Below are positions 43,967 through 51,938 of a stretch of DNA of 64,000 nucleotides, piece after piece. The stretch comes from Skermanella pratensis (GTDB lineage: Bacteria; Pseudomonadota; Alphaproteobacteria; Azospirillales; Azospirillaceae), in contig NZ_CP030265.1 in assembly GCF_008843145.1 (NCBI RefSeq), positions 4,208,501 through 4,272,500 of the forward strand, in the 5' to 3' direction. Numbering within the stretch: position 1 is the first letter of the stretch; each line of letters begins with the position of its first letter. The translations under genes and the position numbers were made by a program. The notes beneath the pieces were generated by a model. That model did not search any database and was not told the DNA's origin. It saw only the letters and a program-made list of their open reading frames with translations.

Positions 43967-43987
43967 GATCGGGCGGGAGGCCCGATC
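43967..43987 (-). promoter_or_regulatory. Leader hairpin of the creatininase gene
   Basis: An 8-bp inverted repeat (GATCGGGC / GCCCGATC) with a 5-base loop ends 20 bases from the creatininase ATG. It is in the presumed 5' leader; no T run follows. It may be an operator or mRNA structure. Confidence 0.4.
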
Positions 43988-44069
43988 GAAACTCCGTGTG
44001 AGATGGTTTTGCCGGCCGGTCGTCTTCAAGTAGCATGCCACACGGCACCCCCTACGAAGAGTGGCCGCG

Positions 44070-44843
44070 ATGCTGATTGCCCAGATCACAGATCTTCATG
44101 TGACCGAACCAGGCGCGCTCGCCGCGGGCCGGATCGACACCGGCGCCGCCCTGGCCGCCGCCGTGGCGCACCTCAACCGCCTGCGCCCCCGGCCGGACCT
44201 CGTCGTGATCACCGGCGATCTCGCCAACGGGCCGCGCCCGGCCGAGTACGAGGCGCTGGCCCGCCTGCTGGCCCCGCTGGAGCTACCCTGGTGCGCCATC
44301 CCGGGCAACCATGACGACCGGGACGCGCTCCGCGCCCTGTGCGCCGGCCAGCCCTGGCTGCCGGCCCCAGGGCCGTTCTTCCACTATGCGATCGACCACC
44401 TGCCGGTGCGGCTGATCGCCCTGGACACGGTGGTGCCCGGCGAGACGCCAGGGCTGCTGTGCGACCGGCGGAGCGACTGGCTGGCCGACCGGCTCGCCGA
44501 GGCGCCGGGGCGGCCGACCGTCCTGCTGATGCACCATCCGCCCCACGAGGTCGGGATCGGCTTCATGGACGCGCTGCGCTGCTTCGGAACGGAGCGGCTG
44601 GCCCGAATGGTGGAGGACCACCCTGCGATCGAGCGGATCCTGTGCGGCCATGTCCACCGGCAGACCCTGGCCCGATGGCATGGCACCGCCGTCAGCACCG
44701 CGCCGAGCGCCGCCTTCCAGTTCGCCTTGAACCTGGAGCCCGGCGCGCCGCCGACGGTGTCGGACGAACCGCCGGCCCTGGCCCTTCATCTGTGGCGGGC
44801 CGGACAGGGGCTGGTCAGCCATCTGCAGGCCGTCGGCGCGTGA
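44070..44843 (+). CDS. Metallophosphoesterase, CpdA-like 3',5'-cyclic-nucleotide phosphodiesterase
   Basis: A 257-residue calcineurin-like phosphoesterase. The five metal motifs are in order: AQITDLHV, ITGDLANGP, PGNHDDRDALR, MHHPPHEVG and CGHVHRQTL. This set and the length are those of CpdA, which degrades cAMP, but other small phosphodiesters are possible. ATG 44070 is preferred over GTG 44061 because GAAGAG is well placed upstream. Forty bases separate it from the next gene, so they may share a transcript. Confidence 0.9.
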   Translation: MLIAQITDLHVTEPGALAAGRIDTGAALAAAVAHLNRLRPRPDLVVITGDLANGPRPAEYEALARLLAPLELPWCAIPGNHDDRDALRALCAGQPWLPAPGPFFHYAIDHLPVRLIALDTVVPGETPGLLCDRRSDWLADRLAEAPGRPTVLLMHHPPHEVGIGFMDALRCFGTERLARMVEDHPAIERILCGHVHRQTLARWHGTAVSTAPSAAFQFALNLEPGAPPTVSDEPPALALHLWRAGQGLVSHLQAVGA

Positions 44844-44883
44844 AGCCGCTTGCCAGCCGAGCAGGGCGGGTTAGATTGGCGCC

Positions 44884-45654
44884 ATGGTAACGATCAAGAA
44901 GAAAGCCGTGTTGATCACGGGGGCCGGTAAGCGCATCGGCCGAGCCATGGCGCTGGACCTCGCCTCCCAAGGTTGGGGAGTGGGCGTCCATTATTTCACG
45001 TCGAAGGACGACGCCGACGAGGTGGTGGCCGAGATCACCCGCGCGGGCGGCCGGGCCGCGGCGGTGCAGGCCAATCTGGGCAACGAGGGCGACGCGGTCG
45101 GGCTGGTCCCGGCAGCGGTCGAGCGGCTGGGGCCGCTGACCGCCCTGATCAACAATGCCAGCGTGTTCGAGCGGGACGAGATCGGCACCGCCGACCGGGC
45201 GAGCTGGGATCGGCACATGGAGACCAACCTGCGGGCTCCCCTGGTGCTTTCCCAGGCTTTCGCCGACCAGCTCCCGGCGGAGGAGCGCGGCTGCATCGTC
45301 AATATCCTGGACCAGCGGGTCTGGAACCTGACGCCGCATTTCCTCTCCTACACCCTCAGCAAGGCGGGCCTGTGGACGCTGACCCGGACGCTGGCCCTGG
45401 CGCTGGCGCCCCGAATCAGGGTCAACGGCATCGGGCCGGGCCCGACCTTGAAGAACGACCGCCAGACGGAAGAGCATTTCGCCGCCCAATGGGAGAACAT
45501 CCCGCTCCAGCGCCCGACTTCGCCGCAGGAGATCTGCGATGCCGTCCGCTTCATCCTGGACGCTCCCGCCATGACCGGTCAGATGATCGCGCTGGACGGC
45601 GGCGAGCATCTTGGCTGGGCTCAGCCGGGACGCGGATTCGTCGCAGTCGAGTAG
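44884..45654 (+). CDS. SDR-family oxidoreductase, FolM/pteridine-reductase-like
   Basis: A 256-residue short-chain dehydrogenase/reductase. The cofactor loop is TGAGKRIGRAMALDLA (Arg in the loop suggests NADPH), followed by NNASVFERDEIG and the catalytic Tyr-x-x-x-Lys in SYTLSKAGL. The opening VLITGAGKRIGR and the segment INNASVF are typical of dihydromonapterin reductase FolM, so reduction of a pterin is likely but not proven. Catalytic Ser is replaced by Asp (NILDQRVW), as in FolM. Confidence 0.85.
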   Translation: MVTIKKKAVLITGAGKRIGRAMALDLASQGWGVGVHYFTSKDDADEVVAEITRAGGRAAAVQANLGNEGDAVGLVPAAVERLGPLTALINNASVFERDEIGTADRASWDRHMETNLRAPLVLSQAFADQLPAEERGCIVNILDQRVWNLTPHFLSYTLSKAGLWTLTRTLALALAPRIRVNGIGPGPTLKNDRQTEEHFAAQWENIPLQRPTSPQEICDAVRFILDAPAMTGQMIALDGGEHLGWAQPGRGFVAVE

Positions 45655-45732
45655 GCCGGGACGACAGTATCCGCATAACGGAACCGTCACTGCGACAGAC
45701 CTGGCATCCCTCTCCTTTCGAGTTTTGCACAT

Positions 45733-45750
45733 CCGCCGCACACGCGGCGG
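45733..45750 (+). terminator. Possible terminator after the SDR gene
   Basis: A 7-bp perfect stem (CCGCCGC / GCGGCGG) with loop ACAC lies about 80 bases after the SDR stop. The following TCCGTAACTT is only weakly T-rich. Confidence 0.4.
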
Positions 45751-45800
45751 TCCGTAACTTGTCAACCCTGAAAAAGCGACCCGGCCCCATGCCACAGCCG

Positions 45801-45946
45801 CTTGACAGGATAATTGATGATGAGAATCAATGGTTTATGTTTTCTGCCTTATATTTGGGCAGAGGGTGGAAATGCTGAGATATGCTGATTTCCCGGTGAG
45901 TCGTCCGCAGGTTATCGACATAGTTATCCACAGTTTCCGTGGATAG
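45801..45946. other. AT-rich gap with DnaA-box-like sites upstream of uvrC
   Basis: The 409-base gap between the SDR gene and uvrC contains an unusually AT-rich stretch (about 45801-45900) followed by three DnaA-box-like nonamers: TTATCGACA at 45912-45920, the perfect consensus TTATCCACA at 45924-45932, and CGTGGATAG at 45938-45946 (inverted, two mismatches). The AT-rich part has TTGACA at 45802-45807 and three near copies of GATAAT. It may be a DnaA-controlled promoter or an origin-like element. No coding frame is convincing. Confidence 0.5.
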
Positions 45947-46063
45947 TCCCGAAGCGCGTCGGGATCATGCCCGGGACATGATTGAGCCGGAAACCCCATC
46001 CCTGCCCGCCGGTTGACGGCAGCGGTTGACCGACCGCGGAAAACCGCCAACATACCGCCCATC

Positions 46064-48034
46064 ATGGCATCAGATCAGACCATCCAGCACACCTCCGACG
46101 CTCGCGAAACGGTGGAACCCGGAGCGCCCCCCGACCCGACTCCGGCGCCGGCGGACGCTCCGGCGTCCCGCCGGCGGGTGAGCGCGGGCAATCTGGCGCA
46201 GGGGGCGGAGGTGATCCGGGGATATCTTCGGACGCTGCCGAACAGTCCCGGCGTCTACCGGATGATGAACGACGCCGGAGACGTGCTGTATGTCGGCAAG
46301 GCCAAGAACCTGAAGAAGCGGGTGGTCAACTACACCCACGTGATGAAGCTGCCCAACCGGCTCCAGCGGATGGTGGCGGAGACGACGACCATGGAGTTCG
46401 TCACGACCCATACGGAGGTCGAGGCGCTGCTGCTGGAGTCGAACCTGATCAAGCGGCTGATGCCGCGCTACAACGTGCTGCTGCGGGACGACAAGTCTTT
46501 CCCATACATCAAGATCACCCGCGACCACGACTATCCCCAGCTGACCAAGCATCGCGGGGCCCGCGACAAGGCGGCCGACTATTTCGGCCCGTTCGCGTCG
46601 GGCAGCGCCGTCAATCGGACGGTGACCGCCCTGCAGCGCGCCTTCCAGCTCCGCAACTGCGCCGACACGGTCTATGCGACCCGGACCAGGCCCTGCCTGC
46701 AGTACCAGATCAAGCGCTGCACGGCGCCCTGCGTCGGACGGGTGACGCCCGAGGAGTACCAGGCCCAGGTGGCGCAGGCGCGCGCCTTCCTGTCGGGCAA
46801 GAGCCGCGACATCCAGGCGGAGTTCGCCCGGCAGATGCAGGCCGCCGCGGAAGCGCTCGACTTCGAGACCGCCGCCCGGTACCGCGACCGTATCCGGGCC
46901 CTGACCGCCACACAGGCGCACCAGGACATCAATGTCGAAGGGGTCGAGGACGCCGACGTGATCGCCTGCCACCAGGACGGCGGCTCCACCTGCATCCAGG
47001 TGTTCTTCTTCCGGGGCGGCAGCAACTACGGCAACCGCGCCTATTTCCCCAGCCACGACCGGAACCTGGAGCTGCCGGAGGTGCTGGGCTCCTTCATCAG
47101 CCAGTTCTACGACAACAAGCCGGCGCCGCGCCTGATCCTGGTCAGCCAGGAGCCGGCGGAGCAGGAGCTGATCGCCGAGGCGCTGAGCCTGCGCGCCGGC
47201 CACAGGATCGAGCTGGCGGAGCCGAAGCGCGGCGATAAGAGGCGCCTGGTGGACCATGCGCTGGTCAATGCCAGGGAGGCGCTGGGCCGCCGCCTGTCGG
47301 AAAGCGCGTCCCAGGCCCGCCTGCTGGAAGGCGTGGCCGAGGCCTTCGGGCTGGATTCGGTGCCGGAGCGGATCGAGGTCTACGACAACAGCCACATCCA
47401 GGGCACCAACGCGATCGGCGGCATGATCGTCGCCGGGCCGGACGGCCTGATGAAGAACAGCTACCGCAAGTTCAACATCCGCTCCGACATAGCGCCGGGC
47501 GACGACTACGGCATGATGCGGGAGGTGCTGAGCCGCCGCTTCTCCCGCGCGCTGAAGGAGGACCCGGAACGCGAACGCGGCACCTGGCCCGACCTGGTGC
47601 TGATCGACGGCGGACAGGGCCAGCTCAATACCGCCCTGGAGGTGTTCGACGGGTTGGACATCACCGACCTGGCGGTCGTGTCGATCGCCAAGGGTCCCGA
47701 CCGCAACGCCGGGCGGGAACGCTTCTTCATGCCCGGCCGGCCGCCGTTCGGGATGGACCCGAAGGATCCGGTGCTCTATTTCCTGCAGAGACTGCGCGAC
47801 GAGGCCCACCGTTTCGCCATCGGCACTCACCGGGCACGGCGGACCAAGGCGATCGGCCAGTCGGTGATCGACGAGATCCCGGGGATCGGGCCGTCGCGAA
47901 AGAAGGCCCTGCTGCACCATTTCGGATCGGCCCGGGGCGTCGAACGGGCGGGTCTGGCCGATCTGGAGGCAGTCGAGGGAATCAACCGGACGGTGGCGAA
48001 AAAGATTTATGACCACTTCCATCCAGACGGCTAG
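46064..48034 (+). CDS. uvrC: UvrABC excinuclease nuclease subunit UvrC
   Basis: A 656-residue protein that makes both incisions in nucleotide excision repair. The GIY-YIG domain ([30 protein letters not shown]) is near residue 70, the Cys-containing segment [15 protein letters not shown] follows, then a UVR helix ([17 protein letters not shown]), the RNase-H-like C-terminal nuclease ([29 protein letters not shown]) and two HhH motifs ([18 protein letters not shown]). ATG 46064 is used; a longer start at 46013 lies in the presumed promoter. A Pro-rich N-terminal tail of about 50 residues precedes the first domain. uvrB also occurs in this window. Confidence 0.96.
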   Translation: MASDQTIQHTSDARETVEPGAPPDPTPAPADAPASRRRVSAGNLAQGAEVIRGYLRTLPNSPGVYRMMNDAGDVLYVGKAKNLKKRVVNYTHVMKLPNRLQRMVAETTTMEFVTTHTEVEALLLESNLIKRLMPRYNVLLRDDKSFPYIKITRDHDYPQLTKHRGARDKAADYFGPFASGSAVNRTVTALQRAFQLRNCADTVYATRTRPCLQYQIKRCTAPCVGRVTPEEYQAQVAQARAFLSGKSRDIQAEFARQMQAAAEALDFETAARYRDRIRALTATQAHQDINVEGVEDADVIACHQDGGSTCIQVFFFRGGSNYGNRAYFPSHDRNLELPEVLGSFISQFYDNKPAPRLILVSQEPAEQELIAEALSLRAGHRIELAEPKRGDKRRLVDHALVNAREALGRRLSESASQARLLEGVAEAFGLDSVPERIEVYDNSHIQGTNAIGGMIVAGPDGLMKNSYRKFNIRSDIAPGDDYGMMREVLSRRFSRALKEDPERERGTWPDLVLIDGGQGQLNTALEVFDGLDITDLAVVSIAKGPDRNAGRERFFMPGRPPFGMDPKDPVLYFLQRLRDEAHRFAIGTHRARRTKAIGQSVIDEIPGIGPSRKKALLHHFGSARGVERAGLADLEAVEGINRTVAKKIYDHFHPDG

Positions 48035-48099
48035 AATGCCGATCCAGCCGCCGGGCCTATCCAGGTCCGCCGGAATGCCGCCAATCAGAGCCTTTTGTC

Positions 48100-48729
48100 A
48101 TGCTGACCAGCCTGCCCAATCTCCTGACACTCTCGCGGATCATCGTCATCCCGATCATCATCGGGCTGTTCTTCGTCCGTGAGCACTGGGCGGCCTGGAC
48201 CGCGTGCGCCCTGTTCGCACTCGCCGCGATAACCGACTATTTCGACGGCTACCTGGCGCGGAGCTGGTCGCAGGTGTCGATCGTCGGCAAGTTCCTCGAT
48301 CCGATCGCCGACAAGCTTCTGGTCGCCGCCGTGCTGTTCATGCTGGTGGCGGTGGACAAGCTGAGCGGCATCTCGGTGCTGCCGGCCGTCCTGATCCTGC
48401 TGCGGGAGGTGCTGGTCTCGGGCCTGCGCGAGTTCCTGGCCGGCATCCGCGTCGGCATGCCGGTCAGCAAGCTCGCCAAATGGAAGACCGCGATCCAGAT
48501 GGTGGCGCTCGGCATCCTGATCGTGGGCGACGACGGCCCGTCCGTGCTGCCGGTCCAGTTGATCGGCGAAGTGGGCCTGTGGGCCGCCGGGCTGCTGACC
48601 CTGATCACCGGCTGGGACTACATGCACGCCGGCTGGAAGCACATGAACGAGGAACGGGAACCCGAGCCGGAACCGGTGCCGCGCCCGGCCCAGCCGCACG
48701 GCGCCAACACGGCGCGCAGCGCGGGCTGA
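48100..48729 (+). CDS. pgsA: CDP-diacylglycerol--glycerol-3-phosphate 3-phosphatidyltransferase
   Basis: A 209-residue membrane enzyme that makes phosphatidylglycerol phosphate. The CDP-alcohol phosphotransferase motif D(x)2DG(x)2AR(x)8G(x)3D(x)3D is intact in TDYFDGYLARSWSQVSIVGKFLDPIADK. Four to five helices and the opening LPNLLTLSRIIVIPIIIGLFF are normal. It follows uvrC after 65 bases, the standard alphaproteobacterial order, and carries a Glu/Pro-rich C-terminal tail. Confidence 0.95.
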   Translation: MLTSLPNLLTLSRIIVIPIIIGLFFVREHWAAWTACALFALAAITDYFDGYLARSWSQVSIVGKFLDPIADKLLVAAVLFMLVAVDKLSGISVLPAVLILLREVLVSGLREFLAGIRVGMPVSKLAKWKTAIQMVALGILIVGDDGPSVLPVQLIGEVGLWAAGLLTLITGWDYMHAGWKHMNEEREPEPEPVPRPAQPHGANTARSAG

Positions 48730-48772
48730 ACCCGCAGCGGAACGGCTGCGGCCATATGAGGAAACATTCGCC

Positions 48773-49024
48773 ATGAAGCTGCTCTATTTCGCCTGGCTGC
48801 GGACCAAGACCGGGATCACCCAGGAGGAGGTGGCGCCGCCCGAGCATGTGCGCGACGTGGCGTCCCTGGTCGAGTGGCTGCGCACGCGCGGCCCCGGTTT
48901 CGCCGACGCCTTCGGAAACGCGGCGGTGGTCCGCGTGGCGGTCAACCAGGAATACGCCCGCCCCGACCATCCGCTCCGCGCCGGGGACGAGGTGGCGCTT
49001 TTCCCGCCCGTCACGGGAGGCTGA
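48773..49024 (+). CDS. moaD: Molybdopterin synthase sulfur carrier subunit
   Basis: An 83-residue ubiquitin-like protein that ends in the Gly-Gly needed for thiocarboxylate formation (LFPPVTGG). The segment VRVAVNQEYA and GDEVALFPPV are typical. It donates sulfur to make molybdopterin in complex with MoaE, whose gene starts five bases downstream. Confidence 0.95.
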   Translation: MKLLYFAWLRTKTGITQEEVAPPEHVRDVASLVEWLRTRGPGFADAFGNAAVVRVAVNQEYARPDHPLRAGDEVALFPPVTGG

Positions 49025-49029
49025 GGGAC

Positions 49030-49503
49030 ATGGCGGTCCGCGTCCAGCGGGAGGATTTCGACGTCGGCGCCGAATTGGCGGCCCTCAGCGAAGGCAACCA
49101 CGGCGTCGGCGGCGTCACCAGCTTCGTCGGCCTCGTTCGCGAGATGGGCGGCGGGCCGAGCGCCATGACGCTGGAGCACTATCCGGGCATGACCGAGCGC
49201 CAGCTGGCCGAAATCGAGGCCGAGGCGCGGCGCCGCTGGCCGCTCCAGGCGACGCTGATCGTCCATCGCTACGGCCGCCTGGAGCCCGGCGACAGGATCG
49301 TGCTGGTCGCCACCGCCAGCGCCCACCGCCAGGCGGCCTTCGAGAGCTGCCATTTCCTGATCGACTGGCTGAAGACCCGCGCGCCCTTCTGGAAGCTGGA
49401 GGAGACCTCCGAGGGCGCCCGCTGGGTCGAGGCCAAGGAGGACGACGATGCCGCGGCGGCCCGGTGGGCGCCCCGGCCGCCGACGGGGGATGTCTCTCCC
49501 TGA
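49030..49503 (+). CDS. moaE: Molybdopterin synthase catalytic subunit
   Basis: A 157-residue subunit that turns precursor Z into molybdopterin. Key segments are GVGGVTSFVGLVREM, LEHYPGMTERQL, LIVHRYGRLEPGDRIVLVATASAHRQAAF and KTRAPFWKLE with the active-site Lys. ATG 49030 is five bases after moaD and follows TGAGGGAC. Longer readings are in the moaD gene. Confidence 0.96.
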   Translation: MAVRVQREDFDVGAELAALSEGNHGVGGVTSFVGLVREMGGGPSAMTLEHYPGMTERQLAEIEAEARRRWPLQATLIVHRYGRLEPGDRIVLVATASAHRQAAFESCHFLIDWLKTRAPFWKLEETSEGARWVEAKEDDDAAAARWAPRPPTGDVSP

Positions 49504-49718
49504 GACTTCGGCATACAATATTCAGGCGCTCCCCTAATTACATAACATAGTATTCAATCTACATCGTTAACCAAGGTCATTCATTAGAATGCACCCAACA
49601 CTTCGTATGACTTGGTAATTTTGCCGCACCCATGGCATTTTAATTAAGAGATAACTCTTTCGATCGAGTATCCATCGCGACCAATCGGGAACTTACAACG
49701 AATCGAAAGGGATCACCC

Positions 49719-50489
49719 ATGTTCCAGCGCGATGGTGCGGGCAGTAAGTGCAGCTTTTTCAGCAAGGCCATCCAAACCGCCGCAGCCCTGTTCCTGTGCA
49801 CCGGGCTGCTCGCCGCTGGTACGGCCCAGGCGCAGATCCGGATCGTCACCGGCGTCCTTCCCCCTCTGACCGATGATTCGGGAACCGACAAGGGCTTCCT
49901 GTACGACGTCGTCGAGGAGATCAAGAAGCTGGTCAAGGTTTCGGCCCCGATCGAGATGATGCTCTGGACCGACGCGTCGAAGATCGCCCAGAACGAAGCC
50001 AACATCGTGATCTTCCCGCTGACCCGGACGCCGCAGCGGGAGAACAGCTTCCGCTGGATCACCAAGATGTTCGACATGAAGCGGTCCTTCACCACCCTTC
50101 CGGGCGTGGCGCCGATCAACTCGCCGGAAGAGGCCAAGAAGATCGCCTCGATCGGCGTGCTGGAGCGCAGCTCCTCCCAGACCTTCCTGAAGGAATACGG
50201 GCTGACCAACACCGTCGAGTTCCCGTCCAACAAGGCCCTGGTCGAAGGGCTGGCCGCCGGCAAGGTCGCTTCGATCTACGGCATCAACCCGATGACCGTC
50301 AGCGAGTGGCGCGGCATCGGCCGCAAGGACCAGCTGGTGTTCGGCACTCCGGTCGAAATCACCGGTTCCTTCATCGGCACGAGCCTGAAGGGCGACCTGG
50401 TCAAGATGGAGGAGTGGCAGTCGGCCTTCGAGGTGATCCAGCAGGACGGCACCTTCGATCGCCTGCTCGCCAAGTACGGCCTGAACTGA
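49719..50489 (+). CDS. Periplasmic substrate-binding protein, ABC/PBPb type
   Basis: A 256-residue protein of the type 3 bacterial solute-binding family. The signal peptide ends GTAQAQ (about residue 39). The PBPb fold is seen in IRIVTGVLPPLTDDSGTDKGFLYDVVEEIKKLV and the paired lobes (IGVLERSSSQTFLKEYGL; IQQDGTFDRLLAKYGLN). It resembles the non-canonical binding proteins that lack the amino-acid-binding Arg motif. No permease or ATPase gene is adjacent. Preceded by a 215-base AT-rich leader and followed by a strong terminator, so it is monocistronic and probably highly expressed. AAAGGGATCACCC precedes ATG 49719. Confidence 0.82.
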   Translation: MFQRDGAGSKCSFFSKAIQTAAALFLCTGLLAAGTAQAQIRIVTGVLPPLTDDSGTDKGFLYDVVEEIKKLVKVSAPIEMMLWTDASKIAQNEANIVIFPLTRTPQRENSFRWITKMFDMKRSFTTLPGVAPINSPEEAKKIASIGVLERSSSQTFLKEYGLTNTVEFPSNKALVEGLAAGKVASIYGINPMTVSEWRGIGRKDQLVFGTPVEITGSFIGTSLKGDLVKMEEWQSAFEVIQQDGTFDRLLAKYGLN

Positions 50490-50512
50490 CCACGTGCAGC
50501 GACGACACCGAT

Positions 50513-50541
50513 CCGGCTCCCGCCAAGGCGGGAGCCGGTTT
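50513..50541 (+). terminator. Rho-independent terminator of the binding-protein gene
   Basis: A perfect 12-bp inverted repeat (CCGGCTCCCGCC, AA, GGCGGGAGCCGG) followed by TTT begins 24 bases after the stop codon. Confidence 0.85.
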
Positions 50542-50572
50542 CGCGTTCAGGGATAGCCCGCCGGTACCCCGA

Positions 50573-50839
50573 TCAGCAGACGCCGTCCTGGTGGGTGTCC
50601 ATGAAGTGCCGGAGCACCAGCTTCAAGCGGGCGACGTGCCGCATGTCTCCCCGTTCCTGCGCGTGCCTTATGTCGTCGAGGATGATCCCCTTGATGCAGG
50701 TCTCGCCGTCGGGACGGTGCAGAAGATAGTTCCCCATTTCCAGGGCGATCATCTCCGGCACGTGCTCGTGCTCGGCAATGGCCAGGATTTCGTTCTCGGT
50801 CAACTCACTGAGCGCGATGCAGTCCTCTATCGTGATCAT
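50573..50839 (-). CDS. Conserved small hypothetical protein
   Basis: An 88-residue soluble protein beginning MITIEDCIALSELTENEILAIAEHEHVPEMIALEMGNYLLH, a pattern I have seen in Rhodospirillales proteins of unknown role. It has two internal Cys, a His-rich centre (EHEHVPE; LRHFMDTH) and a C-terminal Cys. AGGAG is well placed before ATG 50839. It lies next to a universal stress protein on the same strand, with about 90 bases between, but function is unknown. Confidence 0.7.
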   Translation of the reverse strand: MITIEDCIALSELTENEILAIAEHEHVPEMIALEMGNYLLHRPDGETCIKGIILDDIRHAQERGDMRHVARLKLVLRHFMDTHQDGVC

Positions 50840-50928
50840 GTCTTGGTACTCCTCCGGGATGCCGCCCCTGTTGACCGGGGCTCTTGTTTGATCGCGTCCG
50901 CCTCGCTGTTCCTGCCTGCCGGTCCCCC

Positions 50929-51792
50929 TCAGTGCGCCATCAGGACCGGCAATCCGGGATGGGACAGGACATGGCGGGTCACGCCGCCGAGGATCATTTC
51001 ACGGACCCGGCTGTGGCCGTATCCCCCCATGACCAGCAGGTCGGCCCCCAGGTCGGTTACGCGGGCGACCAGGGCGCTGCCCACGGACTCCTTCGCCGGC
51101 CGGATCGTATCGACGGTAGGCTGGATGCCATGCCAGGCGAGATAGTCCGCCAGGCGGGCCGCTTCGTCGGCGGATGTGACGGCGGTGTCCGCCGTGACGA
51201 TGAAGACGGACGCGGCACGGATCAGGAAGGGCATGGCCGCCGCGACCGCCCGGGCGCATTCGGCCCCGCCGTTCCAGGCGATCGCGACCGTGCCGCCGAC
51301 CTTGGCCGGCGGCCGTTCCGGGGCCAGCAGCAGCGGCCGGGCCGAACCGAGCAGCGTCGCTTCCAGCGCCACCGAAAGCCGGCTGTCGCCGACCCCCACG
51401 GCCTGCGGGAAGACGACCAGGTCGGCCAGCCGCGCCTCGTGGGGGATCACGTCCTCCATCACGCCGGTCACCGACCGCATCCGGCCCGACGCCATGCCCG
51501 GGCCGGGAGCGGACTGCACGAGGGCCGCCTGGGCCGCGGCGCGCGCCGCCTCGAAATGCTTGCGGGCGACGTCGGCGTCGGCGGTGAATTCCTGCTCAGC
51601 CGCCTTCATGATCTCCTCGATCATGGCCCCGGACAGCCCGTCGCCCAGCATGGGAACCATGTCGCGCGGGTCACCGCCGACATGCAGCGCCTCCACATGG
51701 GCATCGAATGTCTTGGCGACGGCGAAGCCCATCGCGAGGACCGACCGGTCGCAGTCGCGGCCGATCAACGGCACCAGGATTTTTCGGAGCAT
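50929..51792 (-). CDS. Universal stress protein, two Usp domains
   Basis: A 287-residue cytoplasmic protein with tandem UspA folds. The second domain keeps the ATP-binding signature Gly-x2-Gly-x9-Gly in GGYGHSRVREMILGGVTRHVL; the first domain (KILVPLIGRDCDRSVLAMGFAVAKTF) has lost it. This is the UspE-like arrangement. It is expected to respond to stress or growth arrest. AGGGAGAGAC precedes the ATG. Confidence 0.92.
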   Translation of the reverse strand: MLRKILVPLIGRDCDRSVLAMGFAVAKTFDAHVEALHVGGDPRDMVPMLGDGLSGAMIEEIMKAAEQEFTADADVARKHFEAARAAAQAALVQSAPGPGMASGRMRSVTGVMEDVIPHEARLADLVVFPQAVGVGDSRLSVALEATLLGSARPLLLAPERPPAKVGGTVAIAWNGGAECARAVAAAMPFLIRAASVFIVTADTAVTSADEAARLADYLAWHGIQPTVDTIRPAKESVGSALVARVTDLGADLLVMGGYGHSRVREMILGGVTRHVLSHPGLPVLMAH

Positions 51793-51938
51793 TCCAGTCT
51801 CTCCCTCGATCGGGGAACCCTTATGGTTAGCGCAACACTAAGACCGTCGGCCACGCTCCACAATGATGCACATCAATTCGCGCAGACAATCTTGCTGCCG
51901 GCGATGAAGCCGGACCGCCATCAATTGAAGCGCAATTA

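Noticed and set aside
42984..44069. TPP riboswitch before the NMT1-type binding protein or the creatininase gene
   Set aside because: Neither upstream region has the CTGAGA core or the second conserved TPP-box half on the minus strand.
45835..46065. 76-codon minus-strand frame upstream of uvrC
   Set aside because: Lies over the DnaA-like boxes, has no ribosome site or family, and a composition unlike real genes here.
46070..48022. 650-codon minus-strand open frame
   Set aside because: Antisense to uvrC, which has all its domains.
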